Assembly: GCA_042663485.1 (NCBI GenBank) | Contig: JBHTAF010000003.1 | Source of the DNA: Natronosalvus sp042663485 | Lineage (GTDB): Archaea; Halobacteriota; Halobacteria; Halobacteriales; Natrialbaceae | Length of the DNA stretch: 64,000 nucleotides | Reading direction: 5' to 3' (one strand) | In this document: one piece after another, positions 50,507 through 59,983 of the stretch | Layout of the letters: every line of letters starts with the position of its first letter | Numbering within the stretch: position 1 is the first letter of the stretch | Notes under the pieces: generated by a model | The model's input: the letters and a program-made list of their open reading frames with translations, nothing else | Told to the model about the DNA's origin: nothing | Database searches by the model: none | Translations under genes and position numbers: made by a program

Positions 50507-51738
50507 AGGGGAACGGACTCGACGCGACCGACGGCGGCGATGGGCACCCGACGGACCCCGAACTCGCCGTCGGCACCGACGCCTTCGTCGACCGCGGCGC
50601 CGGCCTCGAGGTCGCCGTCGTCGGTGCCGGCGCCGTAGGCGCGACAGCCGCCTACGACCTCGCCCGCGAGGGCGCCGACGTCACGCTCTACGAGAAGGGG
50701 CAGGTCGCCAGCGGCTCGAGCGGCCGCGCCGCCGGCGTCTGTTACAACGCGTTCGCCGACGACCTCGACGCAGAGATCGGCGCGGCGGCGATCGAGCGCT
50801 TCCGGTCGCTCTCGAGCGACGACACCTTCCCCTTCGTGGAGTGTCCGTACGTCTGGCTCGCGCGCGAGGGCGACGAGCGGCGAGCGGCACACATCCGCGA
50901 GGGGATCGAAGCGATGCAGTCTCGAGGGGTGGTGGCCCTCGAGGTCGGCGCCGACGAACTCGACGAGCGGTTTCCGCACCTGCGAACCGACGACGTCGCC
51001 GTCGCCGGCATCGCCGGGGCCGCGGGCTACACCGACCCGGCGCGGTACACGGCCTGCCTCGCCGCCGCGGCCAGCGGTGCGGGCGCGACCGTCGAGACGA
51101 ACGCGCCGGTCGAGGTTCGCGTCGATCCGCCGCGTGTGGTTCGCGAGGGGACGGAGCGGGAACGCGAGTTCGACGCCGTCCTCGTCGCCGCCGGCGGACA
51201 CACGAAGGCCGTCCTCGAGGCGGCGGGCCTCCCCATCGCAATGAAACCCTACCGCGTCCAGGCGATGACGGCGACCGGGGACCTCCCGGAGCCGATGTGT
51301 TACGACGCGACGGACGGCTTCTACGCCCGCCCGCATCCGGACGGACTCCTCGCAGGCAACGGCACCGAGGAACGCGAGATCGATCCCGACGACTACGAGC
51401 GAGGAGCGAACCCCGGATTCGCCGACGAGCTGTGCGAGCGCGTCGCCCACCGGTTCCCCGAGGCCGAACTGGGTGAGGCAGAGATCACCCGCGCCTGGGC
51501 CGGCGTCTGCACCGCGACGCCCGACGGGGACCCGCTCGTGGGCGAACGCCACGACGGCCTGTACGTGGCGACGGGGTTCCAGGGTCACGGCTTCATGCGC
51601 GCGCCGGCCATCGGCGCCAGAGTCGCGGACGAGATCCTCGGCGGCGAGGGAATTCCCACATTCGATCCCACCCGGTTTTCGGGAACCGAATCCTTCGACG
51701 TCGTCGAGGGAATGGCCATCGAAGACGAGCCACGGTAG
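50503..51738 (+). CDS. FAD-dependent oxidoreductase (DAO family)
   Basis: 411 residues. After an acidic lead of about 35 residues comes the FAD loop AVVGAGAVGATAAYDLARE, with the glycine-rich GSSGRAAGVCYN. The C-terminal part has TATPDGDPLVGERHDGLYVATGFQGHGF, the usual end of D-amino-acid/glycine/sarcosine oxidase-like proteins. It probably oxidises an amino acid or N-methyl amine in step with the creatininase-like enzyme. Start ATG 50503 may be later in truth because the lead is not conserved. Confidence 0.85.
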   Translation: MKGNGLDATDGGDGHPTDPELAVGTDAFVDRGAGLEVAVVGAGAVGATAAYDLAREGADVTLYEKGQVASGSSGRAAGVCYNAFADDLDAEIGAAAIERFRSLSSDDTFPFVECPYVWLAREGDERRAAHIREGIEAMQSRGVVALEVGADELDERFPHLRTDDVAVAGIAGAAGYTDPARYTACLAAAASGAGATVETNAPVEVRVDPPRVVREGTEREREFDAVLVAAGGHTKAVLEAAGLPIAMKPYRVQAMTATGDLPEPMCYDATDGFYARPHPDGLLAGNGTEEREIDPDDYERGANPGFADELCERVAHRFPEAELGEAEITRAWAGVCTATPDGDPLVGERHDGLYVATGFQGHGFMRAPAIGARVADEILGGEGIPTFDPTRFSGTESFDVVEGMAIEDEPR

Positions 51739-51877
51739 TGGGTGTCCGATCACGCACTCCGTTCCAATTCGAACTCGAGGGCGGGCGGTTGGCGTCGCTC
51801 GAGACTCGATACCGATCGATTGTGCCGGAGAGAGACATTCGAGACCGAAAGCGAGAAAACGACCGCTGACAGCCCGG

Positions 51878-52381
51878 TTAATCGTCGACGACGACCTGCT
51901 CGGCGCCCGGCTTGAGATCCGACGGCGCCATGGCGTCGGGATTCCCCTCGAGAGCGTCGTCTTCGGCGGCCGCCGGGGCTTCCTCGGCCCCGTCGCTATC
52001 GATAGAGCCCTCCTTCGGAATCGTGATCTGCAGGGTTCCGACGTCGGTGAGCGTCGCGGTGCCGGCGTCGGGATTGACGAGCGCGTCGTCGGGCAGGGTC
52101 GTTTCGCCGTCGAGGGTCATCCCGCGACCGGGAAAGCGCATCTCGAAGCCGTCGTGGTAGGATCGATAGCGCTCGACTCGTACCTTGACGGTGCCGTCGA
52201 TGTACCGGACCTGCAGGTCCCCGGGTTCGGCGCCGGCGGCGTCGAAGACGACGAGATACGACTCCTCGCTCTCGAGGACGTCGACGGGTAGTGAACGGTG
52301 CTCCTGGACGTGGCTGCGTGCGCGACCGACCTGTCGGTAAAGCGTGTCGCCGACGGTTTCGCGCAGCGATCTGAGACTCAC
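51878..52381 (-). CDS. Hsp20/alpha-crystallin small heat-shock protein
   Basis: 167 residues. The alpha-crystallin domain (about 25-120) has LPVDVLESEESYLVVFDAAG, strands through VKVRVERYR and the conserved DDALVNPDAGTATLTDVGTLQITIPK. An acidic, Ala-rich tail follows. Such proteins bind unfolding proteins. Start ATG 52381 gives the usual short amphipathic N-terminus. The gap upstream holds no heat-shock element I could recognise. Confidence 0.8.
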   Translation of the reverse strand: MSLRSLRETVGDTLYRQVGRARSHVQEHRSLPVDVLESEESYLVVFDAAGAEPGDLQVRYIDGTVKVRVERYRSYHDGFEMRFPGRGMTLDGETTLPDDALVNPDAGTATLTDVGTLQITIPKEGSIDSDGAEEAPAAAEDDALEGNPDAMAPSDLKPGAEQVVVDD

Positions 52382-52540
52382 TTGTTGTCACCTCGCGGGG
52401 AGTGGGATGGGCGGCCTGTACTGGTGGGAGGGCTCCCCTGTATACCGATACCATGTCCACCTTGTTATTCTTTTTGGATCTTCTAAATAAACGTCAGACG
52501 CTGTTCGACGCGTTGACGTGACCAGCGACTCCGAGAGGAA

Positions 52541-52699
52541 TTATACTTCGATCTCCTCGAGACAGTCGGTTCCTCCACAGACCGGACACGAGAGGTCGCT
52601 CACGCCGTGGTCCTCCGGGACGTCGTAGGTGTAATGATTCTCGAACATGTCGAGGAAGCAGTCCTCGTCCGTGCACGCGATCTCCTTCGTCGGTGGCAT
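52541..52699 (-). CDS. Small zinc-ribbon protein (DUF7559-like)
   Basis: 52 residues. KEIACTDEDCFLDMFENHY and SDLSCPVCGGTDCLEEIEV place four to five cysteines as CX4C and CX2CX4C, a likely zinc site. I recall this as DUF7559, a small haloarchaeal family. The open frame runs further to 52939, but MPPTKEIAC at 52699 is the conserved start. Role unknown. Confidence 0.7.
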   Translation of the reverse strand: MPPTKEIACTDEDCFLDMFENHYTYDVPEDHGVSDLSCPVCGGTDCLEEIEV

Positions 52700-52907
52700 A
52701 CGCCACGGTAACGCGGGCAGCGGTATCAAAGCACGGTTCGCGGCACCGAAGGCGAGCGGGGGACAGCGACGTGGCGGGACGATTACGGTCATCGAGACGA
52801 TAACGGATACGAGGGCGATCACGAACGCAGAAGCGATCACGGTCGCCGCAGCCGAACGCGACTCACGGACAGTCACGGTTTTACGCCTCGGGGCGCTACC
52901 TCGAGTC

Positions 52908-54638
52908 ATGACCGACCCCGAAACGCTCGCGGTGACCATCGTCGACGGCTACGTCGACGAACCGGCTCACTTCGGGGTCCCGCCGTACGTGTCGACGTAC
53001 CCGCGCTACACGGCCGGGGCGCTCGTCGACGCCGGCGTTCCGCCCGAGCGAATTACCTACCACACGATCGACGGCCTGCGCGAGGTTCCCGACCGCTGGC
53101 GGGACGTCGACGAGGCCGACCTGCTGATCTACCTCGGTGGGATGACCGTCCCCGGTAAGTACGTCGGGGGAACGCCCGCCGAACCGGACGAGGTCCGGAA
53201 ACTGGCCTGGACGGCCGGTGGCACGAGCCTGATGGGCGGCCCCGTCAAGTTCGGTGTCGGCGACGCCAACGAGGGGGCGACCGAGACCGAGCGCCAGGAC
53301 CTGGACTTCGACTTCGTGGCCAAAGGCGACGTCGAGGCCGCCGTCTACGACCTCCTCGAGAGCGGTCTCGAGGGCTTCAACAACCGGATGCGCGACGTCG
53401 CCGAGGTCACGCGGTGGGCCCGGAAAGGTGCGTTCATCGTCGAACAGCACCCGAACCATCCGGACTACCTCATCTGCGAACTCGAGACCTCGCGGGGGTG
53501 TGCCTACCGGTGTTCGTTCTGCACGGAACCGCTGTACGGCAACCCCTCGTTCCGGCCACCCGAGTCCGTTATCGACGAGGTCGACGCCCTTTCGGCCCAC
53601 GGCGTGAAGCACTTCCGACTCGGCCGCCAGGCCGACATCCTCGCCTACGGCGGCGACGGAGAGGCCCCGAACCCCGACGCCCTCCGGGAACTCTACGGCG
53701 GCATCCGTGAGGTGGCCCCCGACATCGAGACGCTCCACCTCGACAACATGAATCCGATCACCATCGCGAACTGGCCCGAGGCCTCGCGAGAGGGGATCCG
53801 GATCATCGCCGAACACAACACGCCCGGCGACACGGCCGCGTTCGGCCTCGAATCCGCGGACCCGGTGGTCCAGGAAGCGAACAACCTCAACGTCTCCGCC
53901 GAGGAGTGTCTCGAGGCGGTTCGCGTCGTCAACGAGGAAGGCGGCTGGCGACCCGGCGAACAGCCGAGGAGCGGCCCCTCGCTGCCGGCCGACCTCGACG
54001 CGAAGCCGCCCCGCCTTCCGAAACTCCTCCCCGGCATCAACCTGCTCCACGGCCTGCTCGAGGAACGCGAGGAGACCTACGACCACAACCTCGAGTTTCT
54101 CAGGCAGGTCTACGACGAGGGGCTGATGCTCCGGCGAGTGAACATCAGGCAGGTGATGGCCTTCGACGGTACCGAGATGTCAGACACCGGAGCCACCATC
54201 GCCAGGGAGCACAAGAAGCTGTTCAAGCGGTACAAGCGCGAGGTCCGCGAGACCGTCGACAACCCGATGCTCGAGCGCGTCGCACCGGCCGGCACCGTGC
54301 TGTCGGACGTCCACCTCGAGTACCACCAGGACGGCCACACGTTCGGCCGCCAGCTGGGGACCTATCCCCTGCTGGTCGGGATTCCCGGCGAGCGCCCGCT
54401 GGGATCGACGATCGACGTGGCTGTCGTCGATCACGGCTACCGATCCGTCACGGGCGTCCCGTACCCGCTCGACCTCAACGCGGCGTCGATGGACGAACTG
54501 ACGGCGATCCCCGGCGTCGGCGACCGCACTGCGGGCGACATCATCGTCGATCGACCCCACGAATCGATGCCCGACCTCGAGTCGACGGTCGACGTCTCGG
54601 TGTTCGCGACGCTCTCTCAGCCCTCCGCGGTGGACTGA
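52908..54638 (+). CDS. B12-type radical SAM protein with C-terminal helix-hairpin-helix
   Basis: 576 residues. The N-terminal third resembles a cobalamin-binding fold (FVAKGDVEAAVYDLLESG). The radical SAM cluster motif is CAYRCSFC (CX3CX2C), and the TIM-barrel core follows. The last 80 residues hold a DNA-type helix-hairpin-helix (NAASMDELTAIPGVGDRTAGDIIV). It matches the archaeal radical SAM proteins with HhH whose substrate is unknown. Start ATG 52908 precedes TLAVTIVDGYVDEP. Confidence 0.82.
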   Translation: MTDPETLAVTIVDGYVDEPAHFGVPPYVSTYPRYTAGALVDAGVPPERITYHTIDGLREVPDRWRDVDEADLLIYLGGMTVPGKYVGGTPAEPDEVRKLAWTAGGTSLMGGPVKFGVGDANEGATETERQDLDFDFVAKGDVEAAVYDLLESGLEGFNNRMRDVAEVTRWARKGAFIVEQHPNHPDYLICELETSRGCAYRCSFCTEPLYGNPSFRPPESVIDEVDALSAHGVKHFRLGRQADILAYGGDGEAPNPDALRELYGGIREVAPDIETLHLDNMNPITIANWPEASREGIRIIAEHNTPGDTAAFGLESADPVVQEANNLNVSAEECLEAVRVVNEEGGWRPGEQPRSGPSLPADLDAKPPRLPKLLPGINLLHGLLEEREETYDHNLEFLRQVYDEGLMLRRVNIRQVMAFDGTEMSDTGATIAREHKKLFKRYKREVRETVDNPMLERVAPAGTVLSDVHLEYHQDGHTFGRQLGTYPLLVGIPGERPLGSTIDVAVVDHGYRSVTGVPYPLDLNAASMDELTAIPGVGDRTAGDIIVDRPHESMPDLESTVDVSVFATLSQPSAVD

Positions 54639-54747
54639 CGGCCAGCCCGAATCGGGGGCATTTCGGGCCGATCGAGTCCGTAATTGGGCGATATCGGTCG
54701 GTAGTACTATTACACATGCGATGCAGACTGAAATCGAGGGTCTACCT

Positions 54748-55221
54748 GTGGAAATATCTGAAAAACTCCTGTGTCTGTTTAGCACAGAAGTGTCGGAAGA
54801 GGACGACCGTTACGTCATCGAAATACCGCGTCAGGAGATCGATACGGGGGACGTCGAACCCGGGGAGGTGCTCCGTGTTGCGCTCATCTCGCGTGAACGC
54901 GCGGCCTCGAGCGTCGATACTGACGCTGGAACTGCGAGCGCCAGCGGGACCGGAACTGGGACCGGGACCGGCGCCGACGGCTCGGGGACGGCGTCGTCAC
55001 GGACGACCTCGCCGTCGGAACCGCAGCCGCCGGTCGACGTCGGCGAAACCCGCTACGTCGAGATCGAAGACATCGGCAAACAGGGCGACGGGATCGCTCG
55101 CGTCGAACGCGGGTACGTCATCATCGTCCCCGGTGCAGACGTTGGTGACCGCGTGAAGATCGAGGTCAGCGAAGTCAAGTCGAATTTCGCCGTCGGCGAG
55201 ATTATCGAGGAGACCTTCTGA
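54748..55221 (+). CDS. TRAM domain protein
   Basis: 157 residues. The N-terminus EISEKLLCLFSTEV and the C-terminal TRAM domain (YVEIEDIGKQGDGIARVERGYVIIVPGADVGDRVKIEVSEV) match the archaeal TRAM family, which binds RNA. A Gly/Thr/Ser-rich linker joins the two. Start GTG 54748 is preferred because homologous proteins begin with EISE and a TATA box (tactatta, near 54708) would put transcription start near 54734; an ATG at 54721 would add nine residues. May link to tRNA or RNA modification. Confidence 0.78.
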   Translation: MEISEKLLCLFSTEVSEEDDRYVIEIPRQEIDTGDVEPGEVLRVALISRERAASSVDTDAGTASASGTGTGTGTGADGSGTASSRTTSPSEPQPPVDVGETRYVEIEDIGKQGDGIARVERGYVIIVPGADVGDRVKIEVSEVKSNFAVGEIIEETF

Positions 55222-55394
55222 CCGCTTTTGTCGAGATCCCGTCCCGTCCCAGGTTTCGGTGGTTACCAGCCATCAGCTATCAGCTATCGACGAGAATCGA
55301 CGAGCGTCTACTAACGTCGACGAACGAGTTACAGCAACTGCCGCTAGCGCATCGTACCCGGCATTGAGCGGTACCCGTCCTTTCGTGGGGCCGC

Positions 55395-56120
55395 TCAGTC
55401 GTCCTCGAGTCGGCTCCCATCCGGTCGTTTCGCTCCCTCCGAGTCGTGGACGACGACCGCCTCGTCGCCGCTTGCGGCCGCGGGCGAGTAGTTCTCGACG
55501 ACCGCGATCGCCTCCTCGAGTTCGCGAACGGCCCGAGTTTTCAGCGCGCGAGCGAGGTCTTCGGCCTCGCCCCTCGAAATATCGCGGCCAAGCCCCTCGC
55601 ACTCGTACGCACGGACGATCCCGGCCTCGTCGACGGCGTCGCCCATCGGCTGGCTGGTTCCCGCGAGTGCAACGCTGAACGGGTAGGTTCGACAGATCAG
55701 CGGGCGATCATCGTGGGCGGTACAGGCGCCGACGCCGTCGTCTTCGGTGTAGAACGTGCAGTCTCCGCAGTCGTCGGTCTGGAGCGCCCACTCGAAGGTC
55801 TCGCCCTCGAGTCCGTCCGGCCCCTCGGTCAGGCCGTAGGGCATCGGTCGGGCGACGTCGCGCCAGTCGTAGCTGCTGTCGTCGCCGTCACCGTCGCTCG
55901 ACGCATCTCGAGAGGTGTCGTTCGATTCACCGAGTTCGCGCACTTCGTTGGGAAACACCGTCGCGGTATGCTCGTCCTCCCCGTGTCCTCGACAACACGC
56001 GCCACAGCGAGTACACTCGAAGCCGATGGACTCGATGGCCGTCGCCAGGTCGTCGACCGACAGCGCACGGGCGCGCTCGAGTTCGTCCTCGAGTGACGTC
56101 GACGGTGATTCGCTGCTCAC
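55395..56120 (-). CDS. YkgJ-type cysteine-cluster protein
   Basis: 241 residues. The CxxCGxCC motif (CTRCGACCRG), CGDCTFY and DDRPLICRTYPF match YkgJ/FliB-like Zn- or Fe-S-binding proteins. An acidic insert lies between the first and second groups. Function unknown; members are linked to lysine methylation in some bacteria. It starts at the ATG at 56120, close to the stop of the MBL gene on the same strand, so they may be co-transcribed. Confidence 0.8.
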   Translation of the reverse strand: MSSESPSTSLEDELERARALSVDDLATAIESIGFECTRCGACCRGHGEDEHTATVFPNEVRELGESNDTSRDASSDGDGDDSSYDWRDVARPMPYGLTEGPDGLEGETFEWALQTDDCGDCTFYTEDDGVGACTAHDDRPLICRTYPFSVALAGTSQPMGDAVDEAGIVRAYECEGLGRDISRGEAEDLARALKTRAVRELEEAIAVVENYSPAAASGDEAVVVHDSEGAKRPDGSRLEDD

Positions 56121-56156
56121 GGATACGTGTCGTCGGTGGCGCCAGCGGGGGATAAG

Positions 56157-56987
56157 TCACTCGTCACGGACGCGCCCGCTTCGTGCCCCTCCTCCACCAG
56201 CCTCGCTCGCCACACCGGCCCGCATCCCGTCCCAGGTCACCGCCCCCTCGACAGCGAGTTTCTCGAGGTGGGCCTCGACCGTCGCACCAGCGAGGTCCCG
56301 GACGCCGTCGAGCGGTTTGTCGTACGCCGCCTCGAGAATCGCGTCGATAGTCCGGGCGCCCTCGTCCACGGCCGCGAGGACGCGCCGCTCGCGCTGTTTC
56401 CGGTGCTCGAGGAGGTCAGCGAGCCGTTCGCGCGGGTTCGGTACGGGTGGGCCGTGTCCTGGATAGAGTCGCGATGGGGCTCGAGCGTAGAGCCGTCGAA
56501 GCGTACTCAGATACGCGCGCATGTCGCCCTCGGGGGCGCCGACGGCGACGCTTCCCTCGGCGACGGCGCAGTCGCCGACTATTATCGCACCCGTTTTCGG
56601 CACGACGAACGCGAGATGGTCCGGAGCGTGGCCGGGGGCGTCGAGAACCTCGAGGGAGCCGCCACCGAACGCGAGAACGTCCCCCGAGGAGAGTGTCGCG
56701 TCCGCTCGAACGCCCGTGGCGGCTTCGAATCGAGAGTCTCGTCCGTAGCGCGCCCAGACCGTCGCCCCGAGGTCCGCGGCGTACGACGAGACGGCGCCGA
56801 CGTGGTCGGGGTGAGTGTGGGTGACCACGACGTGGCCGACCCCACGCTCGCGAACGATTCGGTCGAGGTCGGGCGTTCGACCGGCCGGATCGACGAGGAT
56901 AGCCGGGTCTTCGCCGACGACGTAGGCGTTCGTGTGGCCGCCGGGTGCCCGCGTCGAGACCGGGATCTGGTGGCGCGTGATCGTCAT
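56157..56987 (-). CDS. Metallo-beta-lactamase-fold hydrolase
   Basis: 276 residues. The metal ligands are present: HTHPDHVG (motif 2), APGHAPDHLAFV (motif 3), IIVGDCAVAEG and GHGPPVPNPRE (motif 5). A C-terminal winged-helix-like part follows. This is the LACTB2-type MBL protein, which may act as a hydrolase or RNase. ATG 56987 is immediately before ITRHQIPVSTRAPG. On the same strand as the YkgJ gene. Confidence 0.82.
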   Translation of the reverse strand: MTITRHQIPVSTRAPGGHTNAYVVGEDPAILVDPAGRTPDLDRIVRERGVGHVVVTHTHPDHVGAVSSYAADLGATVWARYGRDSRFEAATGVRADATLSSGDVLAFGGGSLEVLDAPGHAPDHLAFVVPKTGAIIVGDCAVAEGSVAVGAPEGDMRAYLSTLRRLYARAPSRLYPGHGPPVPNPRERLADLLEHRKQRERRVLAAVDEGARTIDAILEAAYDKPLDGVRDLAGATVEAHLEKLAVEGAVTWDGMRAGVASEAGGGGARSGRVRDE

Positions 56988-57094
56988 CGAATCACGGTTG
57001 GCACTCGGAGGTGCTGAAAATGGCGGTGTCGGCGAGCGACACCGGGAGTATGGCAGGGTGGAGTTCGCAGTCGGTACGTGAGTGGGGTTCGCGA

Positions 57095-57376
57095 TCAGTG
57101 CTGGAGGTAGTAGACCTGCTTGCGCGCGTCGCGGAAACTGTACCGCGAGTCCACCAGGTCGACTTCCTCGAGGCGGTTGAGCGCGTACCGGACGGTCCGG
57201 TCGGGCAGGAGCGATTCCTCGGCGAGTTGTCCCTGCGAGAGCGGGGAATCGGATTCGAGGACCTTCGCGACGAGTTTCGCACTCGGTGGCAGATCGCGGA
57301 GGCGGTCGCGGTATTCGGCCTCGGAGAGAACCTCCTCGGCGGCTACGGCATGGTCGTCAGCGGTACTCATGCTCAT
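57095..57376 (-). CDS. MarR-like helix-turn-helix regulator
   Basis: 93 residues. LPPSAKLVAKVLESDSPLSQGQLAEESLLPDRTVRYALNRLEEVDLVDSRYSFRDARKQVYYL is a compact winged helix with a clear recognition helix. It is a common haloarchaeal short regulator. Start ATG 57376; ATG 57370 is also possible. Its promoter is AT-rich. The neighbouring oxidoreductase gene is divergent. Confidence 0.75.
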   Translation of the reverse strand: MSMSTADDHAVAAEEVLSEAEYRDRLRDLPPSAKLVAKVLESDSPLSQGQLAEESLLPDRTVRYALNRLEEVDLVDSRYSFRDARKQVYYLQH

Positions 57377-57511
57377 ACTACACACGATCCGAGACGTACT
57401 GGTAAACCTTCCCTATATGGGGATACGAACAATTGAGATTATAATAGGTGTTTAAGGCACATACCTATCCGGCGTCAGAGGACCTTTTTCGCGGCGCCTC
57501 GAGACGAGTGT

Positions 57512-57916
57512 ATGGACTCTATCCCAGCGGCGTTCGCGGACCTCTTCGAACGAAAAACCGTCGCTCACCTCGCGACCGTCATGTCCGACGGTACGCCACA
57601 GGTGACGCCGGTCTGGATCGACCGTGACGAAGACGGGTACGTCCTCGTGAACACGGCCCGAAACCGTCAGAAAGAGCGAAACGTTCGCCAGAACGAGAAG
57701 GTCGGCGTCTCGATTCCCGATCCCGAGGACCCGTACCGGTACCTCTCGATTCGCGGGGAAGTCGAGGAAGTCACGGCCGAGGGGGCAGTCGAACACATCG
57801 ACGAGTTGACCCGACGGTACTTCGAGCGCGAGGAATACCCGCACCACGGCGACGAAGTGGGTGAACGCGTTATTCTACGGATTCGACCCGATCGCGTGGT
57901 CACGAACGGTGACTGA
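57512..57916 (+). CDS. PPOX-class F420- or FMN-dependent oxidoreductase
   Basis: 134 residues with the split-barrel fold: HLATVMSDGTPQVTPVWIDRDEDGYVLVNTARNRQKERNVRQN is the family hallmark. ILRIRPDRVVTNGD closes the domain. It resembles actinobacterial-type F420-dependent reductases; haloarchaea make F420, so this cofactor is likely. The HTH gene is divergent and may control it. Start ATG 57512. Confidence 0.8.
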   Translation: MDSIPAAFADLFERKTVAHLATVMSDGTPQVTPVWIDRDEDGYVLVNTARNRQKERNVRQNEKVGVSIPDPEDPYRYLSIRGEVEEVTAEGAVEHIDELTRRYFEREEYPHHGDEVGERVILRIRPDRVVTNGD

Positions 57917-57948
57917 CCCGAGACGCGCTCGAGTCGTCCACTGCAATT

Positions 57949-58086
57949 TTAGAATCGTCCTGGTTCCCGGTAGGTGCCGATCGCGCCGTGACAGTTGGGA
58001 CAGTGGACGATCAGGAGGTCGCCGGTTTCGTGACGGACGAGCGCCGACGTTTCGACCGTTCGATTGCAGTACGGACAGGTAGGCAT
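57949..58086 (-). CDS. 45-residue zinc-finger protein
   Basis: Reading the reverse strand from ATG 58086 gives MPTCPYCNRTVETSALVRH, then a HCPNCHGAIG motif and a stop at 57949. Two CX2C pairs make a zinc-ribbon. The frame is short and lies between the oxidoreductase and the methyltransferase genes, with normal codon bias. Unknown role, but its structure argues that it is real. Confidence 0.65.
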   Translation of the reverse strand: MPTCPYCNRTVETSALVRHETGDLLIVHCPNCHGAIGTYREPGRF

Positions 58087-58177
58087 ACTATGCAGTACGG
58101 TACCACGGCACAAAACTCGTTCTGTCGAACTGACTCCAGTATCGTTTTATCCTCCGGCCCGTGTAGGTTCGCTCAGT

Positions 58178-58882
58178 GTGAAAGGACAGGAATGGTACCA
58201 GGCCGACGACGTCGCCCAGGAGTACGACGAGAAGCGATTCTCCCGCGGCGGGCAGCTAATCGACCGCCGGGAGAAAGCCGCAGTCCTCGACGCGCTCGGT
58301 CCGCTCGAGGATCAAGACGTACTCGAGATCGCCTGTGGTACCGGGCGATTCACGGTGATGCTGGCCCAGGAGGGGGCAAACGTCGTCGGGCTCGACATCT
58401 CCGCAGCGATGTTACAGCAGGGACGCCGAAAAGCGAAAGTCGCCGGCGTCTCGGGAACGCTCGAGTTTCTCCGCGGTGACGCGGGCCGGCTGCCGTTCCC
58501 GGACGACCACTTCGATACCGTCGTCGCGATGCGCTTTTTCCACCTCGCGGACGATCCGGCGGCGTTTCTGAGCGAGATGAAACGCGTCTCGCGCGAGCGA
58601 ATCGTCTTCGACACGTTCAACCGATTCAGCACGCGAAGCGTCTACAACTGGGCGCTACCGATGGGATCGCGGCTGTACTCGAAGAGTGAAGTGAGCGTCT
58701 TGCTGGCGAAAAACGGTCTCGAACTGGTCGACGTCGAGGACGACTTCCTCGTTCCCTACGGACTCTATCGGGCGATTCCGAACGCGTTCGCGTCACCGAT
58801 CCGAGCGATCGACCGGGCGGTCGGTCGACTCCCGCTGAGCGACCACCTGATGTCGGTCTCGTACTGGAACGTCAGGCTCTGA
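58178..58882 (+). CDS. Class I SAM-dependent methyltransferase
   Basis: 234 residues from GTG 58178. Motif I VLEIACGTGRFTVMLAQEG, motif post-I VVGLDISAAMLQQG, GDAGRLPFPDDHFDTVVAM and the C-terminal sheets of the class I fold are complete. It resembles UbiE/Coq5-type or sterol-like methyltransferases; substrate unknown. A TATA box (gttttat, near 58147) about 30 bp upstream fits the GTG start. Confidence 0.85.
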   Translation: MKGQEWYQADDVAQEYDEKRFSRGGQLIDRREKAAVLDALGPLEDQDVLEIACGTGRFTVMLAQEGANVVGLDISAAMLQQGRRKAKVAGVSGTLEFLRGDAGRLPFPDDHFDTVVAMRFFHLADDPAAFLSEMKRVSRERIVFDTFNRFSTRSVYNWALPMGSRLYSKSEVSVLLAKNGLELVDVEDDFLVPYGLYRAIPNAFASPIRAIDRAVGRLPLSDHLMSVSYWNVRL

Positions 58883-58970
58883 GACGGCGCTCTCGCGTCG
58901 TGTCGGCAGAACTGACTGTATCGACGCGAACCCGGTCTATTTTTAGTATCGGTGTCGTTTACACGTTCGT

Positions 58971-59915
58971 ATGGACGCGACGCTCTCGGTGGTCGTCTCG
59001 ACGCTGAACGACCGGGAGCGGTTGCTCTCGTGCCTAGACGCCCTCGACGACCGGCTCCCGGCCTCGAGCGAAGTGATCGTCGTCAACGGGCCGTCCTCGG
59101 ACGGGACGACGGGGGCCGTCCGCGAGCGCGACGACGTCGACGTGCTCGTCGAAATTTCGGATCGCGCCCTCAATGTCTCTCGGAACGCGGGCCTCGAGGC
59201 GGCGACCGGCGACGTGGTCGTCTTCCTCACCGGCGAGTACGTCGTCGAACCCGGATGGTACGACGCCCTCGAGACGGCCATCACCGGTCACGCGGAGGTC
59301 GTTACAGGCCCGATCCGAGGTCAAACGGACCGCGGTCCGCGAGGGACCGACTCGACGTCGATCGTCGGCCGATCGGTCACCCTCTTCGAGGGCGCCAACG
59401 TCGCGTTCGATCGGACGGTGCTCGAGGACCTTGATGGGTTCGACGAGTACGTGCCGACCGCGGGCGCCCAGGACTGCTCACATCGACTCGCCGGACTGGG
59501 CTTCGACGTGACCTGGCTCCCCGAGATGGCGGTCCGAAACGAGGTCGGAACCGACGGCGGCACGCCCGACCGGGACTGGGGTGACCGGTACCAGTCGCTC
59601 GGCTACCGACTGACCAAGAACTACGGGCCCAGGCCGACCGCGCTCGGTCGCCTCGTCTGTCGGGCGATCGCCGACGCCGCGAGCGGCGCTCGCGCCATCT
59701 TTTCGGGCGAGGGGACGCCGACGAACTGGCTCGGGAACGGAGTTGACGTACTCCAGGGATCGGCTCGCGGCCTCGTCGATGGGTTTCGAGCCCGCTACGA
59801 CGATCGGACCCCGAGACGGAACCCGAACGGGGTCTCGACGCGCCACGATCGAGCCGTCCGCGTCTACGACCGTCGATCCACCGACGGCGAGAATCCGGAC
59901 GCCGCTCCGGAGTGA
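58971..59915 (+). CDS. Family 2 glycosyltransferase
   Basis: 314 residues. LSVVVSTLNDRERLLSCLDAL and VIVVNGPSSDGT form the nucleotide-sugar site of the GT-A fold; GDVVVFLTGEYVVEPGWYDAL has a variant of the DXD motif. The acceptor region FEGANVAFDRTVLEDLDGFDEYV is typical. No membrane anchor is visible, so it acts on the cytoplasmic side in glycan or glycolipid synthesis. An acidic, basic-mixed C-terminal tail is less conserved. ATG 58971. Confidence 0.83.
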   Translation: MDATLSVVVSTLNDRERLLSCLDALDDRLPASSEVIVVNGPSSDGTTGAVRERDDVDVLVEISDRALNVSRNAGLEAATGDVVVFLTGEYVVEPGWYDALETAITGHAEVVTGPIRGQTDRGPRGTDSTSIVGRSVTLFEGANVAFDRTVLEDLDGFDEYVPTAGAQDCSHRLAGLGFDVTWLPEMAVRNEVGTDGGTPDRDWGDRYQSLGYRLTKNYGPRPTALGRLVCRAIADAASGARAIFSGEGTPTNWLGNGVDVLQGSARGLVDGFRARYDDRTPRRNPNGVSTRHDRAVRVYDRRSTDGENPDAAPE

Positions 59916-59951
59916 CCGAGACGGGCGAGTACTTCGCGTACAGAGTGAGAA

Positions 59952-59963
59952 TCCTTATACCCG
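59952..59963 (+). promoter_or_regulatory. TATA box of the purK-purE unit
   Basis: The sequence tccttatacc centres about 26 bp before ATG 59984, consistent with a leaderless purK transcript. Confidence 0.5.
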
Positions 59964-59983
59964 ATCGCTGAGAATCGCCGGAC